The notes: generated by a model from the letters alone, not told the origin. 64,000 nt of DNA from Mactra quadrangularis (GCA_025267735.1 CM046309.1:29396702-29460701), one strand, 5' to 3'. Shown: positions 47,611 to 59,978, numbered from the stretch's first letter. Numbers and translations are program-made.

Positions 47611-50600
47611 GATTTCGTACCAAAATTTGGGGCCGAATTAGAAAATTTCTGATAGTCCCACGATATTACATGGTGCTAAATTAGTGGACGAATAAACCTG
47701 CACGACGACCCAGGAAATATTGAACCGAAATTAAGGTTAAAAATATAGAGGACGAATAATAGCATTTCGATTCGTCCCAGGAATTTTCGTATCAAAGTCA
47801 GATGGAAAAATCCGGGGTCAAATCAAGTCATAATCTGATTTTTTTAATCGACCAAGTAAATTTCGAAACTAAGTTATGGTACGATTGGTTTTAGACAAGT
47901 ATGACATTTCAATTTTTTGTAAGCCAAGTTCTTGGACAACCAGAAACATTTGGCTTCGCCCTAAGAAATTTCGTGCCAAATTAAGGGTACGAGAAGTTCT
48001 GGGATGGATTGGAACGTTTCCATTCGTAGCTCAAATTTACGTACAAAATTAAGGTGCAAAAAGTTCGTGGACGATTCAATAAATTATGATTTGACCCTAA
48101 ACATTTCTTGCTAAAAGGTGCGATAATACAATGTATTAGGAAAATTTAGATGCGAGAAAATTCGACGACTAATAAAACATCGATTTGTCCCAAAAAATGG
48201 TAAGAACGGTTCTGGGAAAGACACATTTCGATTCGTCTAGGAACTTACGTACTAAACGATGGCACGACAAGTTCTGTGATGAATAGAACTTCGATTCGTC
48301 CACAAAAATTTCATACCAAAATAAAGGTACATATATATGGAATAATAAAAACGTTTAGATTCGTCCCAGTAAATTTCGTACCAAAATTAATGTGTGAGAA
48401 AAATAAAGGGACGAATAAGAACATATCTATTCGTCCCAGGAAATTTAGTACAAAATTAAGGTAAGAGGTTCTGGGACAAAAAGAAACATTACGATTCGTC
48501 TGAGGAACTTTCGTACCAAAATTATGGTACAAGTTCTCTAATGAATAGTCCTGAACATTACGATTCGTCATATAAAATTTTGTTGCAATTGAAGGTGCGA
48601 AAAATTCGAGGACAAATAAAACTATTATATTTGTATCAACAAATTTTGTACCAAATTTAATGCGAAAAAATTCAAGGACAAAAACCTATCGGTCGGTCCC
48701 AGGAAATGTTGTACCAAATTCAATAAGAAAGTTTTTAAGATAGACACATTTCGATTCGTCTCAAGGAAATTTATACCAAACTGATGGTACGAAAAGTTCT
48801 TTGATGAATAGGAACACAATGATTCTTCTACAGAAAATTCGTACCAAAATGAAGGTGCGAAAAAATCGAGAACGAAAACAACAATTAGATTCGCATCAGG
48901 AAATTACGTACCAAAATTAGGGTAAGAAAGATTCTGGGAGAAATAGAAATTTTCGTACTAAAATGATGTACAAGTTATGTGATGAATAGAAACAAAATTT
49001 CGCCCACAAAAATTTCGTACCAAAATAAAGGAGCAAAAAGCTCGTTCACGAAAGAATAAAAACGTTCAGATTTGTCCCATGAAATTTCGCACCAAAATTA
49101 ATGTGTGAAAGTTAGAGGGCGATTAAACATATCGATTAGTCCAGGAAATTTTGTACCATACGAAATTTTGTACCTAATTAAAGGTAAGAAAGGTTCTGGG
49201 ACATAAGACACATTTCGATTCGTTAGTTTTTTACGCCGTAGCAACACATTTATAGATCATATAACGGCGGTCAGTCAGTCTACTAATCTCTGGATTGAGC
49301 TGTTAACCAACTTCTAAGCGCATACTTTCGTAAGTGACTGACAACTGCCCTACATAATTAAAAATCATTGGTAGGAAGTATGCCCATGAAAGTATGCCCC
49401 GCCCGGGAATCGAACCCACGTCCCCTCGATCAGTAGACTTTATTCGTTTCAGAAACTTTCGTACCAAAATGACGGTACAAGTTCTGTGATGAATAGGAAC
49501 ATTACTTTTCATCTTAGAAAATTCATACCAAAATGAAGGTGCGAGAAAATTCGAGGACGAATAAAAAAGTTCGATTCATCCCAGAATATTACGTACCAAA
49601 ATTAAGGTTAGATAGTTTCTGGGAGAAATAGACACATTTCGATTTGTCCAAGAACTTTCGTACTAAAATGATGGTACAAGTTCCGTGATGAATAGAAACA
49701 TTACGATTCGAACACAAACATTTGGTACCAAATTAATGGTGCAAAAAGTTTGAAGAAGTATGTTTTGATTCGTCTCATTAACATTAATTTAAGTACGTAT
49801 ATTCCCGAGACGGTTATCGATTTTCTCACACCTTCATTTTGGTACGAATTTTCTGTGGAAGAATCGTTGTGATGCAACTTTTTGTACCATCACTTTGTGT
49901 ATGAAGTCCTAAAGATGAATCGGAATGTGACCATCATAGAACCTTCTTACCTGAATTTGGTACAAAATTTCCTGGGACGAATCGATGGTTTTTGTCCTCG
50001 AATTGTCTCACATCTTAATTTGGGTACGAAATGTGCTTGGGCGAATATACATAATTTTTAATTCGACCTCGATTTTTTCGCACTATCAATTGGTACGAAA
50101 TTTACCAAGATGAATCGCGATGTTCCTTTTCACCATAACTTTGATACGAAAGTTCCCGCAATTTTTGCAAGATTCTGGGAGAAATAGGAACTTTCGTACT
50201 AAAATGATGGTGTACAGGTTCCGTGATAAATAGAAACATTGCAATTCGTCCACAAAAATTTCGAACCAAAATGTTCGTGGAAGAATAAAAACGTCTTAAA
50301 GAATTTCGTACCAAAATTGTGAGAAAGTTAAAGAAGGAATAAAAACTTATCTTATTCGCCCAGGCAATTTTATACCGAAGTAGGGTAAGAAAGGATCTGG
50401 GAGAAATAGACATTCGATTCGTTCAAGGAACTTTCGTACTAAATTTATGTTCTGTAATGAATAGAAACAACGATACGTCCACAAATATAAATGTATAGTA
50501 CCGAATTAAAGGTGCAAAGTTTGTGGAAGAATGAAGTTTTGATTCGTCCCAGAAAATTTCGTACCCAAATTACTCCTAAAAGTTTTCGCACATTCATTAG

Positions 50601-51900
50601 GTATGAAAATTACCTAGACGAACCGTGATGCAATCGATGTTTTTATTCGGCCTCTTAATTATCGCGCACATAATTTTTTAAAGATTCTGGGAGAATGTTT
50701 AGTAGTTCTGAGAGATGAATAGAAACATCGCGATTCGTCAACAAAAATTTCGTACCAAAATTTTTTTGAGAATAAAAACTGTTATATTCGTGCAAGAAAA
50801 TTTCGTACCACGAGAGAGAGGATGAATAAAAGCGTATCGATTGTATAAAACCAAAAAAAAACAAGTTAGTGGAAGAATGAAACTCGGTTCGTCCAAAAAT
50901 TATCGTACCAAAGTAAGTATGTTTATTCCTGGGACGAATCTAAATGTTTTCGTCCTCATTTTTCGCACCTTCATTTTGGTACGAATTTTCTGTGGAAGAA
51001 TTTTTGTGCTTCTATACATCACAGAACTTTTCCCACCATTGTTTAATTGTGTTAAAGTCCTCGAATCGAAATGGGTCTGTACCAGGTCCTTTCTTACCCG
51101 AATTAATAAGTTTTTATTATATAATAATTGTTTTTATCCTCGAAATTTTCGCACCTTATTTGGGTAGAAAATTTTACGAAGACAAATCGTAATGTTCCTT
51201 TACCATAATTTTGGTACGAAAGGTTCCCAGGAGGAATCGGTTCCTATTCGTCCACTAATTTTCTCGCACATAAATGTTTGAAAGATTCTGGTAGAAATAG
51301 GAACTTTGTTCGTTCGGGTTTTACGGCGTACCAACACAGGTCATGTCGCGCCGAAAACAATACTATTAATTCAATCGATATTAATAGGAACTTAGTACTA
51401 AAATGATGGTACAAGTTCTGTGATGAATAGACGCACAAGGATTCGTCCAGGAAATTTCGTACCAAATTAAAGGTGCAATAAATTCTGATAAAAACGTGCA
51501 TTTGGAACAACCTCTAAGATATACTACGCAGCTAGGGGATTTTATTGATTTGTTAATGCAGTTATCGACACAAGACTTTGCATCCATTACAATAACATTA
51601 TACTGTATGATAACTGTTACCCGACAATTCGTCCCAAAATTAATGTACGAGAAAATTAGATGACGAACAAGAACATCGATTCGTCCCAAGAAATTTTGAG
51701 TAAAATCTCCCAGAAAATCTCGAACCACAAATAAAGGTGTGGAAATTTAGTAATAGAAAAATTTCGATTTTTCCCAGGAAAGTTCGTACCATAATCAACG
51801 TAAGACAAAAAAACCCATTTCAAACCATTTTTAAGTTCATGGATGAATCGTAACATTATCATTTGTCACGGAATTTCGTACCAAAATTAAGGTTCACACC
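47611..51900. repeat. Array of a roughly 60 bp unit in alternating orientations
   Basis: The unit contains GATTCGTCCCAGGAAATTTC, GTACCAAAATTAAGGTGCGA and a GAGGACGAATAAAAAC spacer, with much divergence. It runs forward at about 47.6-49.78 kb, inverse at 49.80-50.11, forward at 50.15-50.56, inverse at 50.57-50.69, forward at 50.69-50.92, inverse at 50.93-51.27 and forward again to 51.90. The array therefore contains several inverted pairs and can fold back on itself. A SINE and a SINE tail (about 51316-51350) have inserted. Open frames here are repeat artefacts. Confidence 0.85.
49224..49442 (-). mobile_element. SINE family 1 inside the alternating array
   Basis: Tail TTTTTTACGCCGTAGCAACA at the left, body, and a truncated head (GGGAATCGAACCCACG on plus) ending at CAGTAGACTT. 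The array resumes directly on both sides. Confidence 0.85.
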
Positions 51901-52437
51901 GATTAGAGTAAAATGTCTGGGAGGTACAGTAGGAAATGTTTATTTTAAATATCTTCATGACTTACTGATTCACACCCAGTAATTTTGAACTGTTTTATTT
52001 GCGTCGGTACATAGTAACAAATAAATCTTGTTCGGATTTGGCTCTTGTCGTACCCAGTTTGATAGAAAAGTAACACATTTTTTAAAACATGTAATTGGGC
52101 AACAAACATCTCAAGGACAAAATGTCCGAGACGACTTGTTAAATACGAGCAGGCCAGAATTATATAATGTACAAGAAATAGACATCACACACATTGCTGA
52201 TCTCACATTGTTTCCAAATAGCCTGAAAAAAACATCAAAATCAAATTATGAATTAAAACTTTGAAAAATGAATCAAAGACTTGCATTCATGATTGCTCTC
52301 AGACTCAAGCAACCAAGGTACATGATTTTGAAATTTTCTTGAAAGGTTATAGCCAGTCTGGACAAAGCTCAAACCAGTATCTCTTTCAGGACCTAAGATT
52401 GACAAATCAAATGATCCTGTCTAAATAACGAGACGAC
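51901..52437 (+). other. Unique sequence with a possible terminal exon at 52068-52264
   Basis: After a splice-acceptor-like CTTGTCGTACCCAG, an open frame of about 65 codons (containing THFLKHVIGQQTSQGQN, PELYNVQEIDITHIADL) runs to a stop at 52264. It is not repeat-derived and has balanced composition, but I do not recognise it and see no upstream exon. Confidence 0.25.
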
Positions 52438-52439
52438 TT

Positions 52440-53100
52440 ACTTGTAACATAAATATTGATAACTGTCATAACAAGATGTACAAACTGTAATAACGAGATT
52501 TATAACTTTAAAAACTAGATATATAACTGTAATAACTAGATTTATAACTTTAAAAACTAGATGTATAACTGTAATAACAAGATGTATAACTGTAATAACA
52601 AGATGTATAACTGAAAAAACTAGATATATAACTGTAATAACAAGATATATAACTGTAATAACAAGATATATAACTGTAATAACAAGATGTATAACTGTAA
52701 TAACTAGATGTATAACTGAAATAACAAGATATATAACTGTAATAACTAGATGTATAACTGTAATAACTAGATATATAACTGTAATAACTAGATGTATAAC
52801 TGTAATAACTAGATATATAACAGTAATAACTAGATGTATAACTGTAATAACAAGATATATAACTGTAATAACAAGATGTATAACTGTAATAACTAGATGT
52901 ATAACTGTAATAACTAGATGTATAACTGTAATAACTAGATGTATAACTGTAATAACAAGATGTGTAACTGTAATAACAAGATATATAACTGTAATAACTA
53001 GATGTATAACTGTAATAACTAGATGTATAACAGTAATAACAAGATTTATAACTGTAATAACTAGAAACTGTAATAACAAGATATATAACTGTAATAACGA
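52440..53100. repeat. 21 bp minisatellite, about 30 units
   Basis: Unit ATAACTGTAATAACTAGATGT, with variants AACAAGATATAT, AACTGAAAAAAC and CTTTAAAAACTAG. Because 21 is divisible by 3, a 213-codon hydrophobic minus-strand frame stays open. That frame is an artefact of the repeat. Confidence 0.95.
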
Positions 53101-53103
53101 GAT

Positions 53104-53204
53104 TTATAACTCTGTCATGAGAATCATAACTAAGACACCGACGAGGCTACCTCCAGCACCAAGAGTAACACCTATTATGTCTCCTGACTTTGTAAGGTGG
53201 CACA
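53104..53204 (-). CDS. Possible transmembrane terminal exon, unrecognised
   Basis: After an acceptor-like TTTATAG on the minus strand, 32 codons run to a TAA at the minisatellite edge. They read KSGDIIGVTLGAGGSLVGVL followed by VMILMTEL, a convincing single membrane span. No partner exon was identified on either side. Confidence 0.25.
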
Positions 53205-53424
53205 CTATAAAGCATATTGAAGTGCAGAGTAAAGCACCATACATTCCACTACTTTCTGTTTAAATCACACATGTATAGGTGTAACATACTAACCATAAAA
53301 GATAAAAACTTGCATTTTATGCAAGAATGTTTAACTTTGCTTAAAAGTCTTAAACATTGTTATCTCATTATAACAAGTTAATCATCTACACTTTTTATGA
53401 GACACTGTTGTCCTTTCATACAAT

Positions 53425-53506
53425 TATCAAGGGTTGCCTGCAAGACTGTAGTAACTTGCTCTTTAAGGCAATGCAATTATTGCAGTCTTGTAGGCAACCC
53501 TTGATA
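53425..53506. ncRNA. miRNA-precursor-like hairpin or small inverted-repeat element
   Basis: Positions 53425-53448 and 53483-53506 pair at 23 of 24 bases. The pairing continues loosely inward (CTGTAGTAA against TTATTGCAG), leaving a small loop. At 82 nt it has the size of a pre-miRNA, but a MITE with short arms is equally possible. There is no evidence of expression. Confidence 0.4.
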
Positions 53507-53651
53507 TGATGATCTGAATGTAAACAAACATATTTGTCAAATTCTTGCAGCAGTCTAACATAAGAAACATTCATTATTTTATAGAAAAGAAGATTTCTTC
53601 GTCTTACTCTGTATCTTCTGCACAAATTAGTTTTGCACATGACCTACTCCA

Positions 53652-53935
53652 GCTGACCGGCTAGCTCAGTTGGTAGCACCAAGGAGTTGACTGGTCCAGG
53701 GGTCATGGGTTGGTTTCCCAGGCAGGGCACACTTTAGTGGAGCTTGGTTATGAAATTATTTCTATGGTCAATTTCCCTCCTACCAATGATTCTTAATCAT
53801 GTAGGGCAGTGGTCAGTCACTCACATAAATATGTGCCTACTAAGTGGACATCTTATTTGGAAGACAGCCTTCTTTGACTGACCACCGTGATATGACCTAT
53901 ACAAAGTATTGCTATATGGTGTTAACCAAAACAAA
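53652..53935 (+). mobile_element. SINE family 1, complete
   Basis: tRNA-like head GACCGGCTAGCTCAGTTGGT with B box GGGTTGGTTTCCC, conserved body CCTACCAATGATTCTTAATC, and tail TGTTAACCAAAACAAAAAAA. Confidence 0.85.
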
Positions 53936-53989
53936 AAAAACATGACTTACTTTACCCATTGATTCAATTGTTAAGCAGAGGATTAGGTT

Positions 53990-54270
53990 ACTTTATTTAT
54001 TTTATTTATTTATTGAAGTTAACGCCGTGTCAACACAATTAAGGTCATTTTACGACGTCCAGCGCACCTAACCAAGATTTTCTGGACCCTTGTCTATAAC
54101 CAGTTCTCACCTACCCTTCCACAAGACCGGAAACTTCTCCATACATTTTATCAATGGAGGAAAATCGACATTATTTTCATGGAAGGGTATAACCTCCCTG
54201 CGTGGGATTTGAACCCAAACCCCCTCAGACACGAGATTTCAAATCCCGGGGCGCTACCAACATTTATTTA
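53990..54270 (-). mobile_element. SINE family 2
   Basis: The left tail is a TTATTTATT run followed by GAAGTTAACGCCGTGTCAAC. The body matches 45310-45560 over GTCCAGCGCACCTAACC and GACCGGAAACTTCTCCAT. The right end has the tRNA-like GGGATTTGAACCC. Confidence 0.8.
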
Positions 54271-54337
54271 TAGTATGTTTCTACCCAAAGCTTTGTAGTT
54301 TGAACCAAAGTTCAGAAAATTTTACCCATGTTGTTTG

Positions 54338-54395
54338 GTTTAACGATGTAGCAACACATAGTATAGGTCATATAACAGCAGTATTCAAAAATAAT
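54338..54395 (-). mobile_element. SINE family 1 tail fragment
   Basis: TTTGGTTTAACGATGTAGCA and the following CACATAGTATAGGTCATATAAC match the 3' tail only. Confidence 0.65.
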
Positions 54396-55488
54396 GCAGA
54401 TTAATATACTGTATACTCACCTAGATAAGGAGACAAACATCAAGAAAGCTCAGCATCCTATATAAACATCTACATCAATCATTATCTCAATGGTAAGTCT
54501 TACATGGTTTCCTGTAGTTCAGTGAAATTGTAACATCATATCTAGATATTTAAATAGAAAGAAAATTCTTCATTATAATTAAGAAGATTCAATATCAACA
54601 AGGAATAAATAAAAATATTTTCATAACCTCCACAATATCAACAACAGCAACTGCATTCATATACAATACATGTATCTGAAGTCGGTCGGAGGGAGTCAGC
54701 TTTTATGGTCAGAACATAGAATATTAGATGCATCATCATTTGATTCATACCATAGTTTAGCAGTAGACTGAAAGAGAATTGTTTGGATAAAATAGGAAAA
54801 CTATTTTATTTATTTATTATATTTTAAGTATTAAAATAATTTATCCGGATTTATGTCTCTAAACACTATGGTTTATATAGTTCTATTGAAGAATATCAAC
54901 TTTCAATAAAACATCCTAAATAGTGTTGAAACTTTAAAAGAAACATCCCAAGCAACACCAATCTTGATGCAAAAATGATACATGTATTAACTTTCATTTT
55001 CTTCAAAAAGTAGACCTCATAAAATTATGTTTTCAAAGTTTAGTTCAATTTTAACTAAAATTCACCTGAAATCTGAAACCATTGGATTTTTTGTTGATCT
55101 ATCTTTCCTTTACATTCAGTCCAATGTCTAACCTCCCTCTAGTAGTGAAATTAGGTTAAAGTTGAACTTAAGTTTTGGAAAATCTGATCTTCCCTTTGTC
55201 TGTTTTTAACATGCTTGTGTTAAAATTATGAAGCTATGTTCAAATTGCCGTGCAAAATCAATGTATTATTAGAAATAAAATACCATAAATCCCAATAAAA
55301 GTCTCCGCCCCTAATAAATACCAATTAGTATTTTGAGAAAGGAAGAACAAGCTGCAAGTATTTTAATTTGTAATTTCACAATTTTCTAAAACTGTAAAAA
55401 ACATCCCAAATTGACAAAATGTCAATGTAAATCCATAAAGTAGGAGACTTTTGAGAGAATATTATGGCAATTGCAAAGCTGACAGTTA
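54396..55488. other. Non-coding, nothing recognised
   Basis: AT-rich. A strong minus-strand donor-like TATCTAG/GTGAGTA near 54420 lacks a coding frame upstream. Confidence 0.4.
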
Positions 55489-55757
55489 AAACAAGTAAAA
55501 AGTGTGAGCTAATGCTCACTAGTGATACCCCCGCAAAAATCTAAAAATATGCGACAAACAGGAAGTAGATGAGCAAGGAGCATGAAATTGCTTTACACCA
55601 CATGGGACTATGGGATGAAGCAATATGCAAAGTATTAGGCTGCTGCATGTAATAGTTGCTGAGAAAACTGCGACGGAAATTTTGTAACAGACGGATGGAC
55701 AGACGCACGGACAAGGGTAAGGGTATACCCCCCTCTTCTTCGAAGCAGGGGTATAAA
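55489..55757 (+). mobile_element. Pearl-like non-autonomous element (copy B)
   Basis: Matches copies A and C: GTGAGCTAATGCTCACTAGT at the left, a core with AAATATGCGACAAACAGGAA, a GGACAGACGCACGGAC run, and the terminal stem TATACCCCCC...AGGGGTATA at 55724-55755. Confidence 0.75.
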
Positions 55758-55829
55758 CATACAGTTAACAACTTCACATTTTACAAGTGTAATCTGGGGT
55801 GCACTATCATTGGTGCTATAAGTCTGGTA

Positions 55830-56485
55830 CAGGGTTCGTACAGACTTGCTGACCTAAAATTCCATGATTTTTCCATGATAAATTTCAATTTTCAATGATA
55901 TCAAATTTTATCTGTTCAACAAAACCAGTCCTCAATAGGGTAAAGAAAAAACATAATTATAAAAATGATTTCATTCATTTATTTAGTAGAATGCATTAAA
56001 TGAATATAGTTAAATAGTACATTTTTATTTTAAGCGTATAATACTCTGCAAATTAAACAAGTAAATCTGTGAGCTAATGCTCACTAGTGATACCCCCGCC
56101 AAAATCTAAAAATATGCGACAAACAGGAAGTAGATGAGCAAGGAGCATGAAATCGCTTTACACCATATGGGACTATGGGATGAAGCAATATGCAAAGTAT
56201 GAGGCTGCTGCATGATATAGTTGCTGAGAAAACTGCGACGGAAATTTTGTAACGGACGGACGGATGGACGGACGCACGGACAAGGGTAAAACAGTATACC
56301 CCCCTCTTCTTCGAAGCGGGGGTATAATAATTCAAGGATATTTAATAGAAATTCCATGATTATTTTGTGAAATTCCATGATAATTCCCTGATAAATTACC
56401 TAACTTCAGAATTCCCTGAGTTTTCCATGATTTCTTAAAAAAAAAAACGATTTTCCATGACTTTTCCAGGTCTGTACGAACCCTG
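55830..56485. mobile_element. hAT-like MITE with a nested pearl-like element
   Basis: CAGGGTTCGTACAGACTTG at the left and its inverse (CAGGTCTGTACGAACCCTG) at the right bound 656 bp. The interior is rich in TTCCATGATTTTTCCATGA repeats. Copy C of the pearl-like element (56055-56330) lies inside and must be younger. Ends of this form are typical of hAT elements. Confidence 0.75.
56055..56330 (+). mobile_element. Pearl-like non-autonomous element (copy C)
   Basis: Best-preserved copy. The left end has AACAAGTAAATCTGTGAGCT, then a GGACGGACGGATGGACGGAC run, then the terminal stem TATACCCCC (56295-56303)/GGGGGTATA (56318-56326). Confidence 0.78.
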
Positions 56486-56996
56486 TGGTATTATAAGTTA
56501 ACCAAGCAAATTTAGAATGTTTGTATAGTGCCTAAATATTGACCCGACCTGACATTTCACATTTGCATCTAATAATCATTTACACATATCCCGACGAAAA
56601 TCTAAACCACGCCTACTCTACACTTCGGCTCGTAACGTATTCAAATAAACAATCATTGTACGCTTTAAATATACAAATTAATCCCTGTGTTATAATTACA
56701 TTCGAGCCTTGACAATATAATCCGATTGTTATCGAGCATTAATACTACATTCGTATTCAATGTAATGAATATTCTTGCAAAAAGATCAGGTTGGGGTCAA
56801 CTTTTACGCACAATAACTCAATCTCTTGATCTAAAAGAGATTTATTTTTCGGGTAAAATAGCAAGTCGAGTATTTTTTGTGAATAGAAATTGTGTGGAAA
56901 CTAATGTATGAGTGAAAGCTCTAAAAGAGTCAAAACTAATACTTTTGTAAATACAGAACCAAGTGACAAACTCAAAGTTTAAAAATATACAATTAC
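56486..56996. other. Non-coding, nothing recognised
   Basis: This is where a downstream POMGNT1 exon would lie on the minus strand; none was found. Confidence 0.4.
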
Positions 56997-57178
56997 CTTA
57001 TAAGGAGCGGACTATAGTGGAGAAAAATCATCTAAATACAAGAATTTTTTTATCATCCAACCTATACCAGGCACTGTTTCTATTCTATATACCCATGTTG
57101 GATCTTTACATGAATGTTCATAACCCTGAAATATAACATTATAATCATAAAAATATAAGAAGTGATATAACTATTATT

Positions 57179-59978
57179 AGGGTTGGGCCAATATATACTT
57201 TTTCTTAAAAATCATTGTAAATAGTATTTTTTCTATGGCCACTTAGGGCAGTAAGAATAAATTCGGTAAAATTAATTTTCAAAAATATTTTTTGATTTCG
57301 GTTGGAACAGTCCATTTTTTTCAAAATGGCTGCCAAAAAAGGATAAAAAATAACATACATGTATGTCATTATAATAGTAAACTCTTGAAACCAAGTACAG
57401 ATTTATATGCATTTATTGATTTTACAAGTACGAAGGGCATATTTGAAACATACTTAAGCTCTTAATTGTTAGTTCAGATGTGTCATTGAAGCAAAATATC
57501 CGCCAAAATACTAGAAAATCATCATTTTTACTGAAAACTAATTTTGCTAACTTAGCAGAAAATTATGCTTATTATTTCTTAAATAAAATTTCAAAAAATA
57601 GAGAATCCTTGCTGCAGTTTCCAATTATCTCATCTTAACAGAAGGATGAATCCAGTCTAGACCATTTTAAAGATTTTACCATGGTATGTAGAAGAGGTCT
57701 GAGATCTTGTATGTGATTTAAATGCCAAATCATCTGAGTTATACACATTTACAACGAAATTGCTCAGATATTATCTACAAGAATTAATAATTCTTATTAC
57801 TGATTTAGTGAATATTTCATTGAAACATGGTGTATTTCCATACAAGTGGAAAGAGGCAATTGTAAAGCCTCCTCTCAAGATGGTGGGTATGGATCTGGGA
57901 TATGATGACTATAGACAGAATAGCAATCTGTCCTTTTTAACTGAAGGAATTGAAAATGCCACTTTAAATAGGTTGAATTCTCATGTTGATTAAAAGAATC
58001 TTTTACCAAAAAATAAGTCTGCATGAAGACATTTTCACTCATGAATGTGAGTCAGGCCTTCTTGATGAGTAAATTACCTACTGGGTGGTATAGAGAAACT
58101 TAAAGTTATGGCATTAAAACCTGTTGATCGGAGTGCTGCATTTGACACTGTTGATCATGACATTTTATTGCAAGTACTTGACAATCAATATTGCATACTT
58201 AATTGTACACTTCACTGGATTGACTCATGTATTCATCCACGTGCATGTCGAGTCAATGTCAATACTACTTTATCAACAGTAGGTCCATTAGATTGCAGTG
58301 TTCTACAAGGTAGTTGTCTTGGTCCGTAGTTTTATCTTACCCATTCAGGAACCTTATTTGATGTAATTCCATCTGATATATCAGTGAATGGTTTTGCAGA
58401 TGACCACACTGTCAATAAAAGATTCTTTTTTAACAATAAGAATGCTGAAGCAAATGCCATTTCTGATCTTGAAGAGGGTGCCGTAACGATACATTCATGG
58501 ATGAATGAAAATAAATTAAAAATGAACAACTAAAAGATTGAATTTTTTCATGTTTGGAAGCAAAGCATATCTGAATAAATGTTTAGCCCAGTCAATCAAT
58601 ATTGCTGGTGAAACTATAAAATCTGCCAAGACTATTCGCTATTTAGGGGCCTTTCTGGGTGAAACTTGCGACTTTAAAGATCATGTCAAAACAAAAAGTA
58701 GAACTGCCAAGTTCACGAATTTACATATCATAATTATAATAAAACATTTAGACAAAGATGCAACATAAACACTAGTCCTATCTTTGGTTATGTCCCACAT
58801 TGATTACTGTACTCTGATCTTGTATGGAATTTCAAAATGTGATATATGCGTGAATGAAATTTCAGCGATGTCAAAACAGGTGTGCCAAATTGGAAGTAAG
58901 GTTTAAAAAATCAGACAGTTCAAAAGAAACTCTGTATTCACTGCACTGACTACCAGTCAAAGTAAGAATCAACTTTAGAATATGTACTTTCATGTACAAC
59001 TGTTTTACTGGAAATGATCCTGCATATCTGATTGAAATTCTCAAAAAGCCTGTACAAAGCAGATCTGGTCTTAGATCTGCAAAATCCAAAGACCTGAATT
59101 GTGTGGTCCTACTAAATTAGAAAAAAAACCTTTTGAAGTGACAGAAGTTTTAGAACAGTGGGGCCCATGCTGTAGAATAAGATACCAGAGGTTTCAAATT
59201 ATCGCCTACTTTGGATATGTTAAAGCACTACTGCTTAAAATAACGGATCCCTTTAAAGGTGATGGTTAGACACCTTCGGGATGTATTTAGGGCCCTTTAA
59301 AGCTGATGTTTCGACACCTTAGTGAAACGTTTGGTTATCAATGACTTTATGTTACACTGTTCAAGACAAGTCCGGTTATCAGTAGCATCATGTACGACAG
59401 TTCAGGACACCATTTTTCATAATCACATAAATGAAAACAATTTCATTGGCAATATATCTAGTTCAGATGATTTGGCATTTAAATCACATACAAGATCTCT
59501 GACCTCTTCTACTCAATATGGTAAAATGCTTAAAATGGTCAAGACTAGGCACATTCTTCAGTTGGGGTGAGTAAATTGGAAACTACAGCTAGGATTCTCT
59601 AACTTTCGAAACCTTATTGAAGATATAGTCAGCAAAATTAGTTTTCAGTAAAAAAATGATGATTTTCTAGTATTTTGGGGGAAATTTTGCTTAAATGACA
59701 CATATAAACTAAAAATAAAGTGCTAAAATCTGTTTCAAATATGCCCTTTGTACTAGTTAAATCAATAAATGCATATAAATCTACTCTTTGTTTTAATAGT
59801 TTATTAGTATTATGACATATGTCATTTTTAACCGTTTTTGGCAGCCATTTTGAAAAAATGGACTGTTCCAACCGAAATCAAAAAATATTTTTGAAAATTT
59901 TACCGAATTTATTCTTAGTGCACTAAATGGCCATAGAAAAAATACTATTTAGAAAAAAAATCAGATTGGCCCACCCCT
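57179..59978. mobile_element. 2.8 kb element with long inverted repeats, enclosing a dead LINE
   Basis: The left arm (57179-about 57632) and right arm (about 59562-59978) are diverged inverse copies, sharing AATTCGGTAAAATT-type, TCGGTTGGAACAGTCCATTT and TAGAGAATCCTTGCTG segments. The outer ends are AGGGTTGGGCCAAT and ATTGGCCCACCCCT. ACTATTATT and ACTATTATA flank them (57170-57178, 59979-59987), an 8-9 bp target duplication. The interior is mostly a LINE remnant in plus orientation, likely a nested insertion. The superfamily is uncertain (hAT- or Mutator-like by duplication length). Confidence 0.78.
57690..59100 (+). pseudogene. Decayed CR1/Jockey-type LINE reverse transcriptase
   Basis: In broken frames: LKHGVFPYKWKEAIVKPPLK (thumb-side start of the RT domain), AAFDTVDHDILL (motif A, 58135-58170), VLQGSCLGP (motif B) and GFADDHT (motif C, with FADD in place of the usual YADD, 58390-58410). 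RYLGAFLGETCDFKDHV follows. Stops at about 58327 and 58531 and frameshifts make it inactive. It lies inside the inverted-repeat element. Confidence 0.85.

Noticed and set aside
48276..51862. Many 60-115-codon frames containing NRNVS- or FVPLFF-like segments
   Set aside because: All fall in the alternating 60 bp array and differ only by repeat divergence.
52438..53079. 213-codon hydrophobic minus-strand frame (LVITVIHLVITVI)
   Set aside because: Artefact of a 21 bp minisatellite that keeps one frame open.
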